Shown here piece after piece: positions 44,672-52,725 of a DNA stretch of 52,725 nt (positions are counted from its first letter, which is position 1; every line of letters begins with the position of its first letter). Below the pieces are notes generated by a model. The model was not told the DNA's origin. It worked only from the letters and a program-made list of their open reading frames with translations, and made no database searches. Source of the stretch: Eubacterium sp. (GTDB lineage Bacteria > Bacillota > Clostridia > Lachnospirales > Lachnospiraceae); the NCBI GenBank assembly GCA_017541035.1, contig JAFXZW010000054.1, positions 1 through 52,725 on the forward strand. The letters run 5' to 3'. Position numbers and translations under genes: made by a program.

Positions 44672-47337
44672 AAGCTTACGGTGTGAATGAACTGAGAGAA
44701 ATGTATCTTAAGTATTTTGAAAAGCAGGATCATCTTCGGATGAAGAGCTTTTCGCTTGTGCCCCACAATGATAACAGTCTTCTTTTGATCAATGCGGGTA
44801 TGGCACCTCTGAAGCCTTATTTTACAGGTCAGGAGATTCCGCCCAGAAAAAGGGTCACAACCTGCCAGAAATGTATCCGTACCGGTGATATCGAAAATGT
44901 CGGCAAGACTGCACGGCACGGTACCTTTTTTGAAATGCTTGGGAATTTCTCATTCGGTGATTATTTCAAGCATGAAGCCATCAAATGGTCCTGGGAGTTC
45001 CTGACGGATGTTGTGGGACTGGATCCCGACCGACTGTATCCCTCTGTATATCAGGATGATGATGAGGCTTTTGATATTTGGAATCAGGAAATCGGTGTGG
45101 CAAAGGAGCGAATCTTCCGTTTCGGTAAGGAAGACAATTTCTGGGAGCATGGCGCAGGTCCCTGCGGTCCCTGCTCTGAGATCTACTATGACCGCGGAGA
45201 ACGCTTCGGCTGCGGTAAGCCCGGCTGTACCGTGGGCTGCGACTGTGACCGCTACATGGAGGTCTGGAATAACGTATTTACCCAGTTCGAGAATGACGGT
45301 AAGGGAAATTACGAGACCTTAAAGCAGAAGAATATCGATACCGGCATGGGACTCGAACGTTTGGCCGTTGTGGTTCAGGATGTGGATTCCATTTTCGATG
45401 TGGATACCATCAAGGCCATTCGTGACAAGATCTCTGAACTGGCGGGTGTGGAGTACGGCTCCAAATACGAATCTGATGTTTCCATCCGTGTGATCACGGA
45501 TCACATTCGTTCCGTAACCTTTATGGCATCGGACGGTATCATGCCGTCCAATGAAGGACGAGGCTATGTAATGCGTCGTCTGCTGCGACGGGCAGCCCGT
45601 CACGGAAGGCTGTTAGGTATAAAGGGTGCATTCCTGCATGATGTGGCGGCTACCGTGATCGAGAATTCAAAAGATGCTTATCCGGAGCTGGAAGAGAAGA
45701 AGGCGCATATCTTTTCCGTTCTCGGAAAGGAAGAGGAGAATTTCAATAAGACCATCGATCAGGGTCTGGGGATTCTTGCCGATTATAAGAAAGAAATGTC
45801 CGCTGCCGGCGAAAAGCAGCTTTCCGGCGAAAAAGCCTTTAAGCTGTATGATACCTACGGATTCCCCCTTGATCTTACACGCGAGATCCTGGCTGAGGAG
45901 GGAATCACCGTTGATGAGGAAGGCTTTACCGCCTGCATGGAAGAACAGCGGATCAAGGCCCGGACAGCCCGTAAGGTATCCAATTACATGGGTGCTGATG
46001 CAACGGTTTATGAGCAGCTGGATGCTGCCATGACCTCATCCTTTAATGGTTATGATTCTCTGGAAGGGGAGGACGAGATTCTTGCCCTTACTCATACCGT
46101 TGAAGGAGAAGAAGGTGCTGCACCGGTAACAACCCTCGCAGACACTCTTTCCGAGGGAGACATGGGTTCTGTTATTCTCGGAACAACTCCTTTCTATGGC
46201 ACCATGGGCGGTCAGACAGGAGACAGCGGTATCATCCGGACAGAGAACGGAACCTTTGTGGTTCAGGACACCATCCATGTAGCAGGAAGCAAGATCGCTC
46301 ACATCGGATACTGTGAGAGCGGAAGCATTTCCGTTGGCGAGATTGCCGCTCTTTCTGTTGATGCAGCACGCCGTGCTAAGATCTGCAGCAACCATTCTGC
46401 AACCCACCTTCTTCAGAAAGCTCTGAAGACCGTACTGGGCGACCATGTGGAACAGGCCGGTTCTCTTGTTGAGGACGGAAGGCTGCGTTTCGACTTTACC
46501 CATAATCAGGCGATGACTGCTGAAGAGATCGCTAAGGTGGAAGAGATCGTCAATCAGGAGATATCTGAGGATCTGTCCGTAGTGACCAGAATCATGGGAA
46601 TCGAAGATGCAAAGAAGACCGGAGCCATGGCACTTTTCGGAGAGAAGTACGGCGAAGAGGTACGTGTCGTATCCATGGGTGACTTCTCCATCGAGCTTTG
46701 TGGTGGTACACATGTGCCCCATACCGGCGTGATCGGTACCTTTAAGATACTTTCCGAGCAGGGCATTTCCGCCGGAGTACGACGGATTGAGGCACTGACG
46801 GGTGAAGGTGCATTTGCTTATTATAAGGATCTTGAGAAGAAATTCCTGGCCGCAGCAGCTGCAGCCAAGACCGAGCCGGACCGCCTGGTTGCCCGGATCG
46901 AAGGACTTCTTGAGGAAGTAAAGAAACTGAATCAGGAGAACCAGAAGCTGAAGGCAGAGGCAGCCAAGAGTGCAGCTTCCGATGTGATGGGAAATGCGGT
47001 CACCGCCGGTGATCTCTCCATCCTTCCCGTATCCCTGACAGATGTGGATATGAACGAACTCCGGAATCTGGGTGATGAATTCAAGGCGAAGCTTGGTAAA
47101 TCCGTAGTAATACTGGCATCCGCTTCAGGAGAGAAGGTAAATCTTCTGGTAATGGCAAGTGATGATGCGGTAGCTGCAGGTATCCATGCCGGAAATATCG
47201 TTAAGAAAATTGCTCCCATGGTAGGCGGCGGCGGTGGCGGACGTCCGAATATGGCACAGGCCGGCGGAAAGAATCCGGCCGGAATCGCAGATGCCCTTGC
47301 TGCCGGCGTGGAGGAAGCTAAGAGCCAGATTGGTTAA
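44668..47337 (+). CDS. alaS: Alanine--tRNA ligase
   Basis: The 889-residue class II synthetase charges tRNA-Ala and edits mischarged Ser and Gly. The aminoacylation core is at the N-terminus, with L-L-I-N-A-G-M-A-P-L-K near residue 37 and the A-R-H-G-T-F-F-E-M-L-G-N-F-S-F-G-D-Y segment near 80. The editing-site zinc ligands are H-S-A-T-H near 575 and C-G-G-T-H near 675. The C-terminal DHHA1 region ends in G-G-G-G-G-G-R-P. The start is GTG, overlapping the upstream small gene. No terminator is evident after the stop. Confidence 0.96.
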   Translation: MKAYGVNELREMYLKYFEKQDHLRMKSFSLVPHNDNSLLLINAGMAPLKPYFTGQEIPPRKRVTTCQKCIRTGDIENVGKTARHGTFFEMLGNFSFGDYFKHEAIKWSWEFLTDVVGLDPDRLYPSVYQDDDEAFDIWNQEIGVAKERIFRFGKEDNFWEHGAGPCGPCSEIYYDRGERFGCGKPGCTVGCDCDRYMEVWNNVFTQFENDGKGNYETLKQKNIDTGMGLERLAVVVQDVDSIFDVDTIKAIRDKISELAGVEYGSKYESDVSIRVITDHIRSVTFMASDGIMPSNEGRGYVMRRLLRRAARHGRLLGIKGAFLHDVAATVIENSKDAYPELEEKKAHIFSVLGKEEENFNKTIDQGLGILADYKKEMSAAGEKQLSGEKAFKLYDTYGFPLDLTREILAEEGITVDEEGFTACMEEQRIKARTARKVSNYMGADATVYEQLDAAMTSSFNGYDSLEGEDEILALTHTVEGEEGAAPVTTLADTLSEGDMGSVILGTTPFYGTMGGQTGDSGIIRTENGTFVVQDTIHVAGSKIAHIGYCESGSISVGEIAALSVDAARRAKICSNHSATHLLQKALKTVLGDHVEQAGSLVEDGRLRFDFTHNQAMTAEEIAKVEEIVNQEISEDLSVVTRIMGIEDAKKTGAMALFGEKYGEEVRVVSMGDFSIELCGGTHVPHTGVIGTFKILSEQGISAGVRRIEALTGEGAFAYYKDLEKKFLAAAAAAKTEPDRLVARIEGLLEEVKKLNQENQKLKAEAAKSAASDVMGNAVTAGDLSILPVSLTDVDMNELRNLGDEFKAKLGKSVVILASASGEKVNLLVMASDDAVAAGIHAGNIVKKIAPMVGGGGGGRPNMAQAGGKNPAGIADALAAGVEEAKSQIG

Positions 47338-47376
47338 ATGTCCTTCAGGAACTAAACAAATTACCGAATTAGACTA

Positions 47377-47405
47377 TTGTTTTACTATAAAGATAGTATT
47401 ATAAT
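47377..47405 (+). promoter_or_regulatory. Predicted sigma-A-type promoter for the lipoprotein gene
   Basis: TTGTTT at 47377-47382 and TATAAT at 47400-47405 are separated by 17 bp and lie about 60 bp before the lipoprotein start. Confidence 0.65.
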
Positions 47406-47464
47406 GGTCTGCGTTGTTAAGAAATGCTTTATTTTCGGCATATTACGAAATGGAGGATCAATCA

Positions 47465-48025
47465 ATGAAGAAGTTTGTGAAGAGATGCTCTGCTGCGGTT
47501 CTTGCAATCGGTATGTGTGTAGCTCTTACAGCCTGCGGCAGTGAAAGTGGTTCCACCAGTGCAGCAACTCAGGCAGCAAATGCAGTAACAGAGGCTCAGA
47601 CGGAAGCTCCGACTGAGGCAAAGGGTCTGACCATCGCGTCAACCGAAACTTGGGGTGATTATACCGTTGGTGTCCCGGAGGGCTGGACCTTCAGGAAGGG
47701 CGATACATTAGACGAAAATGATACCCATTACTGTTCTGTTAAGAAGTCTTCTTTTGTCTTCTTTGATTTCAAGATGGAAAAAGAGGACGTTTGCAAGAAT
47801 CAGTATGAGTATAACAAGAAAACCTACATCAACGAGCAGAAGGATGTATCCGGTAAATACGGTGATATCGAGTGGACGGGCTTCGAATACAGCGACGGTA
47901 TGGGCGGATATGGTTTTGAAGCATATGCGAAAGCAAACGGCAAGCCGGTTCGTGTATCCTGCTGCGGTTACAAATTCGACGCTGCTGAAGCAAAGACAGT
48001 TCTTGAAACACTGAAGATCAAATAA
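47465..48025 (+). CDS. Small lipoprotein of unknown function, copy 1
   Basis: The protein is 186 residues from the ATG at 47465, which follows GGAGGA; the longer frame starting at 47414 lies partly inside the promoter region. A lipoprotein signal peptide ends in the lipobox L-T-A-C (Cys24). A Ser/Thr/Ala/Glu-rich linker follows, with T-E-A-Q-T-E-A-P-T-E-A repeats, then a beta-rich domain of about 125 residues with several Trp and Tyr. It should be anchored outside the membrane. The domain is not recognised. Confidence 0.75.
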   Translation: MKKFVKRCSAAVLAIGMCVALTACGSESGSTSAATQAANAVTEAQTEAPTEAKGLTIASTETWGDYTVGVPEGWTFRKGDTLDENDTHYCSVKKSSFVFFDFKMEKEDVCKNQYEYNKKTYINEQKDVSGKYGDIEWTGFEYSDGMGGYGFEAYAKANGKPVRVSCCGYKFDAAEAKTVLETLKIK

Positions 48026-48104
48026 TTAACCAAAACTGATATTTCCTTTATCTGTAATGACGGGGGATGTTTCAGATATATCAATGAAAGTGAGGGAATC
48101 AAAA

Positions 48105-48503
48105 ATGAAAAAGATGATGAAGAAGCTGGCGGTTGTTTTCTGTCTTGTATTTGTAATCAGTGCTCTGGCTGCCTGCGGCAGTGACAGCGGCAGCACAAGC
48201 AGCAGCGGAAGCGCCAATACGGAAAGCAGCAGCGGAAAGACCGATATAGTTACCGGTACCTGGAAGCAGGTAAGCGATATGGATGGTACCTGGATCTTTA
48301 CCTTTGGTGACGGCAAGGCCAAGCTGGTAGGTGAGACCACCGGATTCACAGGTGAAGGAACCTATACACTGGATGAAGCAAACGGTAAGTTAAACGTTAT
48401 GATCGATGGCTGGACAGCTCCGAAGGACTTTACTTATACCCTGAACGGTAACAACCTGAAGCTGGTTTCCACATATGCTTCCTATGATCTGACAAAGCAG
48501 TAA
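48105..48503 (+). CDS. Small lipoprotein of unknown function, copy 2
   Basis: The protein is 132 residues from the ATG at 48105, the natural start of the signal peptide (M-K-K-M-M-K-K). The lipobox is L-A-A-C with Cys24, then a Ser/Gly-rich linker. A domain of about 80 residues follows that starts with G-T-W-K-Q-V and reads like a small lipocalin-like or DUF-type beta barrel (W-x-F-x-F-G-D-G, G-T-Y-T-L). It is close in design to the preceding lipoprotein but not obviously its duplicate in sequence. A terminator follows. Confidence 0.7.
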   Translation: MKKMMKKLAVVFCLVFVISALAACGSDSGSTSSSGSANTESSSGKTDIVTGTWKQVSDMDGTWIFTFGDGKAKLVGETTGFTGEGTYTLDEANGKLNVMIDGWTAPKDFTYTLNGNNLKLVSTYASYDLTKQ

Positions 48504-48531
48504 AAACTTTATATCTGATTTTAACCATAAT

Positions 48532-48562
48532 AGGGCTGTTGCATTGCGACAGCCCTTTCTTT
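48532..48562 (+). terminator. Rho-independent terminator after the second lipoprotein
   Basis: An 8-bp stem AGGGCTGT against ACAGCCCT with a 9-base loop is followed by TTCTTT. Confidence 0.75.
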
Positions 48563-48609
48563 AATAGCAAAAGCAGCTGTAATATGATATATTTGTAGTA
48601 ACTGCTCAG

Positions 48610-48744
48610 ATGAATGTTGAGATGCTGATGATGAATCCCAATGCGCCTGAGTTTCATCCGGGAATTCCATACCGGAATTACTGGATGGATCTGAATTTTG
48701 AAAGCTTTGTCCACAAATGTGCCAGCACTCCGGAACCGCAATAA
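48610..48744 (+). CDS. Doubtful 44-residue frame with a PAM2-like motif
   Basis: An ATG-to-TAA frame of 44 codons lies between a terminator and the protease promoter. No ribosome binding site precedes it, though a weak TTAATA/TATGAT pair (48561 and 48583) could drive a transcript. Residues 8-17 read M-N-P-N-A-P-E-F-H-P. This may be a chance frame or a gene remnant. Confidence 0.2.
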   Translation: MNVEMLMMNPNAPEFHPGIPYRNYWMDLNFESFVHKCASTPEPQ

Positions 48745-48809
48745 AAAAGAGTATTACCGAACACATTAAAAGAGGGTCGGTTTAAAGGATCAATGAAAGC
48801 AATATGGCA

Positions 48810-48839
48810 TTGTCTGAAAAATGTAAATTGGTGTATAAT
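48810..48839 (+). promoter_or_regulatory. Predicted promoter of the secreted protease gene
   Basis: TTGTCT at 48810-48815 and TATAAT at 48834-48839 have an 18-bp spacer and lie about 115 bp before the ATG. Confidence 0.6.
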
Positions 48840-48952
48840 CTAGTCAGACTATCATTTTATGCTGCAAGGGAACGATTATTTTTCGCATGTCATTCTGCAT
48901 AATGTATTATCGTTGTATGTAGCCTGGTTTTCTATTTGGAGGGTATGAGTTT

Positions 48953-51883
48953 ATGAAAAGAAAAGGGCATTATAAACTGTTAACGAAACTTATGACGTTA
49001 ATATTATCCGGAACCATGGTTTTCGGCCCCTGGACAACTGCATATGCTGAAAATGCATCGAAAGGGGATAATACAACCATTGTTGAAAAAAAGGGAGATC
49101 GAAAAGATAGAACAACCGGCCTGGTCCATGCAGATACCAATATTTATCATCGGGAAAGCTCATCTTCATCCAATTTCCTGCTTACTTCTGCCGAACAGTC
49201 CTATCCTGAACGCTATCGGGCTGATGAACAGCCATGGGCGGAAGGAATCAAGGTTAAGGATCAGCTTAATGGTGGAACCTGCTGGGCTTTTTCCATGACA
49301 ACCGCTGCAGAATACTCCTATGCAAAGGAGACGTTCGATGAGCTTGGACCTGTAAAGGAGATCTCTCCGGGACATCTGGCTTATTTCTCATATAACAGAC
49401 AGCCGGATCCGTTGGGCAATACTGACGGAGATATTTCCGAATTTCAATACGACTGGGTTGAGAAGGGCGGTGATGCTTATGTCAACGGGCTGCAGTTCCT
49501 TTCGCAGTGGTCAGGTCTATGTCTGGAAGAGAAGGCTCCGTACAGTAATATCAATGATCATATTAATACCGACACGTATAAATGGGATGGTTCTCCGGCA
49601 CCATATGATGCATCTCTTGCATACGATGATTATGTAGTTGTTGAGAATTTGAATTTCTTTGCGTCCCTGGATCAGAATGAGATCAAGGATCAGATCATGA
49701 ATTACGGTGCAGTAGTAGGTGCGGTTTATTTTGATTACTATACATATATGAATTATGATACGAATTCATTTTATTATTTCTCTGATAAGACGACTACTAA
49801 TCATAACGTTGTAATAGTGGGATGGGATGATGATTATCCGAAGGAGAATTTTACACATACAAAAGATTTGAACGGAGACCCTTTATCTATTGACCGATAC
49901 GTACTTAGTGATGCGGAAGCGGCTGAATATACCACTCCTCCCGGTGACGGGGCATGGATCGTTCAGAACAGCTGGGGAGACTATTTAGATAACGGCTTTT
50001 TCTATATTTCATATTACAGTAACGATCTTCCTTATGACCAGATAATCAGCTTCAATATGATGGCAGCTGATACATATAAATATAATTTCTTTTATGACGG
50101 TACAATATCCGGTTTTCATTCATTGGATGGCCACCTGTCCGATTTTGAAACAAACAGCGATGCTAAAGCCGCAAATGTATTTACAAACAATACAGGAGAG
50201 AATATTACGGTAGATGCGGTAGGATTTACCAATTTTGATGCTTCTGCTGCTCATTACAGTATAAGTGTTTATACTGATATTCAGGATCCCTATGATCCGG
50301 AAAGCGGACTTCTTGCTGCCACAGCGAGTGTCATACCGGAAAATGCGAGTATACAGACTGTAAAGCTTAACACTCCTGTACAGGTAGGGACTGGAGAGAG
50401 TTATTCAGTTGTACTGTCCTTCCCTGAAGAGGAATGTGCTCTGGGTTTGGAGATTTCAGGTTATAACAATTTATTTAATTACAGGGTTCAGACCAAGCCG
50501 TGTCAGAGTTTCTTCTTCAAATCCGGCTTGGATGAATGGGTCGATCTGGATAACTATAATGCATGCTATCGTATAAGAGCTTTCGCAAATCCGACAGATA
50601 CTATACCTGAGCTTGAAATTCCGGAAGAACCTGAGAAAAATGAATTAATATATGAAAGTGCAGCACAGCAGCTTGTAACTGCAGGAAAAGCTATTCACGG
50701 AAAAATGCTCTATGCTTTAGGTTCGGATAATGTTACAGCCCCGACGAACGGATACAGTACCGAGATCCCCACGGGTATTTCTGCGGGTGAATACCATGTA
50801 TGGTATAAGGCAAAAGCAGATTACGATGACGAGGAGACCGAACCGGTATGTATATCGGTGGTAATAGATCCGAAAAATGTCAAGATCACTGCAAAGGATC
50901 AGAAAGTAACTTCGGCTGACAGTATTGAATCCTCTTTAGATCAGGTAAAGGTTGAAGGTCTGGCGGAAGGAGATCATCTTGTCGATATTGTTCTTCATGC
51001 GGAAGAAGCCATCGGTTATTTATTTCCGATAATAATACCGTCAGAGGCTCTGATAGAAAACAAAAGTCACGAGAATGTTACCAGCAACTATCTGATAGAT
51101 TATCATTACGGTAAAACTATTATAAAAGAAGAAATAAAGCCGAAGCCAGCACCGGTACCGGTGGATCCCGAACCTGTTCCTGTAGAGATAGCTACAAAAC
51201 CTGTTCCTGTAGAGATAGCTACAGAATCTGAGCCTGATCCGGCTGCGGTACAGCTTCAGAAAGATAAGGACAGCTTCAGCACCTACAAGATTTCCCAGAT
51301 CAGCTATGCAGCTTCCCTGGTGCTTAGCAATGATACTGCAGCAGATAAGAAGCTTATTACAGATGCAAAGTCCGCTATAGCGGCGCTTACATATGATGAA
51401 AGCAAAACGCTGGAGCAGAACAAAAAAGAAGTTGATGATATCATAAAACAGCTTACAGCTTCCCTTAAAGCCCAGCGTGAGTCCGAAAAGAAGACCGATT
51501 ACTCATCAGAATGGGTTAAAGGAAAATGGTACAATAAGGACGGAACCCAGACCTACAAGCCTTTAGGTAAATGGTATAAGAACAAAAAGGGCTGGTGGTA
51601 TGAGGATGAGTCGGGCTGGTATCCCAAAAACATCTGGCAGAAGATAGACGGCAAATGGTACTATTTCAAGGCAGACGGATATGCCGCCGCCGGTGAATAT
51701 GTACAGGGCTGGTGGCTGGATGCAAAGACCTGCCAGTGTACTTATCCCTACAAGGCTATGTGGCATAAGAATAATAAGGGCTGGTGGTATGGAGATGCCT
51801 CCGGATGGTATGCCCGGAACGGATCATTTATCATAGATGGCATATCATACACTTTTAATCGATGGGGTTATCTGACAGATTAA
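48953..51883 (+). CDS. Secreted papain-like (C1) cysteine protease with C-terminal wall-binding repeats
   Basis: The 976-residue protein carries a signal peptide ending near A-Y-A (about residue 32). The protease domain spans roughly 80-375: Q-L-N-G-G-T-C-W-A-F-S with catalytic Cys110, N-H-N-V-V-I-V-G-W-D with His284, and V-Q-N-S-W-G with Asn339. A beta domain of about 150 residues follows, typical of the lectin-like partner of such proteases. Bacterial Ig-like segments come next, then a Pro/Val/Glu linker with an exact 27-bp duplication and a helical spacer. The end has Trp/Tyr-rich glucan/choline-binding-type repeats (W-Y-K-N-K-K-G-W-W-Y-E-D, G-K-W-Y-Y-F). It probably sits on the cell surface. 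GGAGGG lies 9 bp before the ATG. Confidence 0.85.
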   Translation: MKRKGHYKLLTKLMTLILSGTMVFGPWTTAYAENASKGDNTTIVEKKGDRKDRTTGLVHADTNIYHRESSSSSNFLLTSAEQSYPERYRADEQPWAEGIKVKDQLNGGTCWAFSMTTAAEYSYAKETFDELGPVKEISPGHLAYFSYNRQPDPLGNTDGDISEFQYDWVEKGGDAYVNGLQFLSQWSGLCLEEKAPYSNINDHINTDTYKWDGSPAPYDASLAYDDYVVVENLNFFASLDQNEIKDQIMNYGAVVGAVYFDYYTYMNYDTNSFYYFSDKTTTNHNVVIVGWDDDYPKENFTHTKDLNGDPLSIDRYVLSDAEAAEYTTPPGDGAWIVQNSWGDYLDNGFFYISYYSNDLPYDQIISFNMMAADTYKYNFFYDGTISGFHSLDGHLSDFETNSDAKAANVFTNNTGENITVDAVGFTNFDASAAHYSISVYTDIQDPYDPESGLLAATASVIPENASIQTVKLNTPVQVGTGESYSVVLSFPEEECALGLEISGYNNLFNYRVQTKPCQSFFFKSGLDEWVDLDNYNACYRIRAFANPTDTIPELEIPEEPEKNELIYESAAQQLVTAGKAIHGKMLYALGSDNVTAPTNGYSTEIPTGISAGEYHVWYKAKADYDDEETEPVCISVVIDPKNVKITAKDQKVTSADSIESSLDQVKVEGLAEGDHLVDIVLHAEEAIGYLFPIIIPSEALIENKSHENVTSNYLIDYHYGKTIIKEEIKPKPAPVPVDPEPVPVEIATKPVPVEIATESEPDPAAVQLQKDKDSFSTYKISQISYAASLVLSNDTAADKKLITDAKSAIAALTYDESKTLEQNKKEVDDIIKQLTASLKAQRESEKKTDYSSEWVKGKWYNKDGTQTYKPLGKWYKNKKGWWYEDESGWYPKNIWQKIDGKWYYFKADGYAAAGEYVQGWWLDAKTCQCTYPYKAMWHKNNKGWWYGDASGWYARNGSFIIDGISYTFNRWGYLTD
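51173..51226 (+). repeat. Duplicated 27-bp linker unit in the protease gene
   Basis: Two adjacent copies encode P-V-P-V-E-I-A-T-[KE] and differ only at the last codon. Confidence 0.85.
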
Positions 51884-51898
51884 TATAACATACAGAAT

Positions 51899-51928
51899 GA
51901 AGCCGAAGCGGGTTGCTTCGGCTTTATT
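51899..51928 (+). terminator. Rho-independent terminator after the protease gene
   Basis: A 10-bp stem AAGCCGAAGC against GCTTCGGCTT with a 5-base loop is followed by a T-rich tail. Confidence 0.85.
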
Positions 51929-51942
51929 TACAATGAAAATCA

Positions 51943-51971
51943 TTGTATGAAACTTGGCTTTTTGTTATAAT
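51943..51971 (+). promoter_or_regulatory. Predicted promoter of the last gene
   Basis: TTGTAT at 51943-51948 and TATAAT at 51966-51971 have a 17-bp spacer. Confidence 0.65.
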
Positions 51972-52004
51972 AAAATCAGTTTATTAAATCAGGAGGTAAT
52001 AAGG

Positions 52005-52725
52005 ATGAATAAACACTTAAAACTGTCTAAGAAACTACTGACATTTGTGTTGGCAGGTGTTATGGCGTTCACTCCCGCAATGGCTGTTTATGCCGATGGG
52101 GAAAAAACAAGTATCATTGATTCTCTTCATCTGTCGGATATCGTTGATAATCTCCATCTGCCGGATATGTCCGTAATACTGGATACTGTAGGTGGAAAGG
52201 TTAAGGATGCATTTGAGACCTATAAGGGGAAAGTGCAGGACATTGTTGATAAGATCGCAGAAAGTTATTCCAATGCTGTGGATCCCGATAAGCTTCATGA
52301 ATTCGTGGATTCTGCGAAATCAGCCATTGAAAATCTGAAGTACAATGCGAAGGATACTCTTGAGAAGAATAAGGAACGCGTAGACAGCATTATTTCCGAT
52401 CTGAAGGAAAAGCTTTCCGCACTGAATGAAGAAGACATGCTGCACCGGGTACAGGACCTTTTCGATGAGTATAAGGAAAAAGCAAAGGAGGCAGTCGAAG
52501 CCATTGCGGAAAAATACGCTGATTTAAAAGATAATATCAATCTTCAGAAACTTGTTGATAATGCAAAGGAAGCTATTGACAATCTGAAATTACATGCAAC
52601 TGAAACTCTGGAGGAAGGTAAGGAACGTGTAGACACCATTATTTCCGATCTGAAGGAAAAGCTTTCCGCACTGCATGAAGAAGACATGCTGCACCAGGTA
52701 CAGGACCTTTTCGATGAGTATAAGG
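52005..52725 (+). CDS. Secreted helical repeat protein (3' end outside the window)
   Basis: The frame is open from the ATG at 52005, after an AGGAGGT site, to the window end, giving 240 visible residues. A signal peptide runs to about residue 30, with a likely cut after V-Y-A. The rest is amphipathic helix rich in Lys, Glu, Asp and Leu. An 83-residue unit is duplicated, with I-I-S-D-L-K-E-K-L-S-A-L and E-E-D-M-L-H as landmarks. No family is recognised. It could be a surface coiled-coil stalk; the missing end may hold an anchor or wall-binding domain such as the one on the preceding protease. Confidence 0.8.
   Translation, partial: MNKHLKLSKKLLTFVLAGVMAFTPAMAVYADGEKTSIIDSLHLSDIVDNLHLPDMSVILDTVGGKVKDAFETYKGKVQDIVDKIAESYSNAVDPDKLHEFVDSAKSAIENLKYNAKDTLEKNKERVDSIISDLKEKLSALNEEDMLHRVQDLFDEYKEKAKEAVEAIAEKYADLKDNINLQKLVDNAKEAIDNLKLHATETLEEGKERVDTIISDLKEKLSALHEEDMLHQVQDLFDEYK
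52380..52725 (+). repeat. 249-bp tandem repeat in the last gene
   Basis: The stretch starting GTAGAC at 52380 recurs at 52629, a 249-bp (83-codon) period. The second copy is still matching at the window edge, so more copies may follow. Confidence 0.75.

Larger units (their letters stand above)
48504..48952 (+). other. Intergenic region between the lipoprotein and the protease
   Basis: This region contains a terminator (48532-48562), a 44-codon frame of doubtful status (48610-48744), the protease promoter (48810-48839) and an untranslated leader of about 105 bases. I see no conserved RNA element in the leader. Confidence 0.6.

Overview
The window reads as a Firmicutes chromosome segment, most likely Lachnospiraceae (Clostridia). 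The grounds are AG-rich strong ribosome binding sites, a short-form HisG with HisZ, a secreted papain-like protease ending in glucan/choline-binding-type WY repeats, and the general codon style. Every supported gene lies on the + strand. The taxon is an inference, because no rRNA or other phylogenetic marker was compared.

Region 1 (1-20749) is most of a contractile injection system (CIS), the phage-tail-like class that includes Afp, PVC, MAC and T6SS relatives. It starts inside a protein built of 29-30 residue tandem repeats. A 1584-residue Glu/Arg-rich repeat protein follows, which I suggest is the tape measure or another length-setting scaffold. The baseplate and spike then run in canonical order: two CIS tube/LysM-type proteins, a gpD/VgrG-like hub, a gpV-like spike, gp25, two BaseplateJ-type wedge proteins and a gpI-like tail protein. 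Next come a STAS protein, a membrane GHKL ATPase, a membrane-anchored Thr/Pro-repeat protein with an SH3-like end, a small protein and a two-module AAA+ ATPase of the Afp15 type. Sheath and tube genes are not in the window and should lie upstream. There are no capsid, terminase, integrase or lysis genes, so this is not a complete prophage.

Region 2 (20746-33734) continues the same run of closely spaced or overlapping genes and looks like cargo and accessory genes. It holds an FtsE-like ABC ATPase without an FtsX partner, a GNAT-like protein, a PARP-like (H-Y-E) ADP-ribosyltransferase candidate, a 117-residue protein, and a 1645-residue protein with a UbiB/ABC1/ADCK-type atypical kinase domain. 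A second GNAT-like protein, a 958-residue protein with hydrophobic Gly/Ala-rich segments, and a YbjN/secretion-chaperone-like protein follow. The three large cargo candidates appear to share a short N-terminal motif, which I propose as a loading or recognition module. A strong terminator closes the region.

Region 3 (33850-39040) holds a third GNAT-like protein, a second STAS protein and two transmembrane HAMP-PP2C (SpoIIE/RsbU-type) phosphatases, then a terminator. With the STAS and GHKL ATPase of region 1 these have the parts of a partner-switching phospho-relay. I infer that it controls assembly, firing or expression of the injection system.

Region 4 (39163-47337) is housekeeping: hisZ, hisG, hisD, hisB and a fusion of a degenerate HisF-like barrel with HisI and HisE, then a 47-residue membrane protein translationally coupled to alaS. 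Region 5 (47377-52725) has two small lipoproteins, a secreted C1-family cysteine protease with a wall-binding tail, and the start of a secreted helical repeat protein that runs off the window. Several of these carry clear sigma-A-type promoters and terminators.
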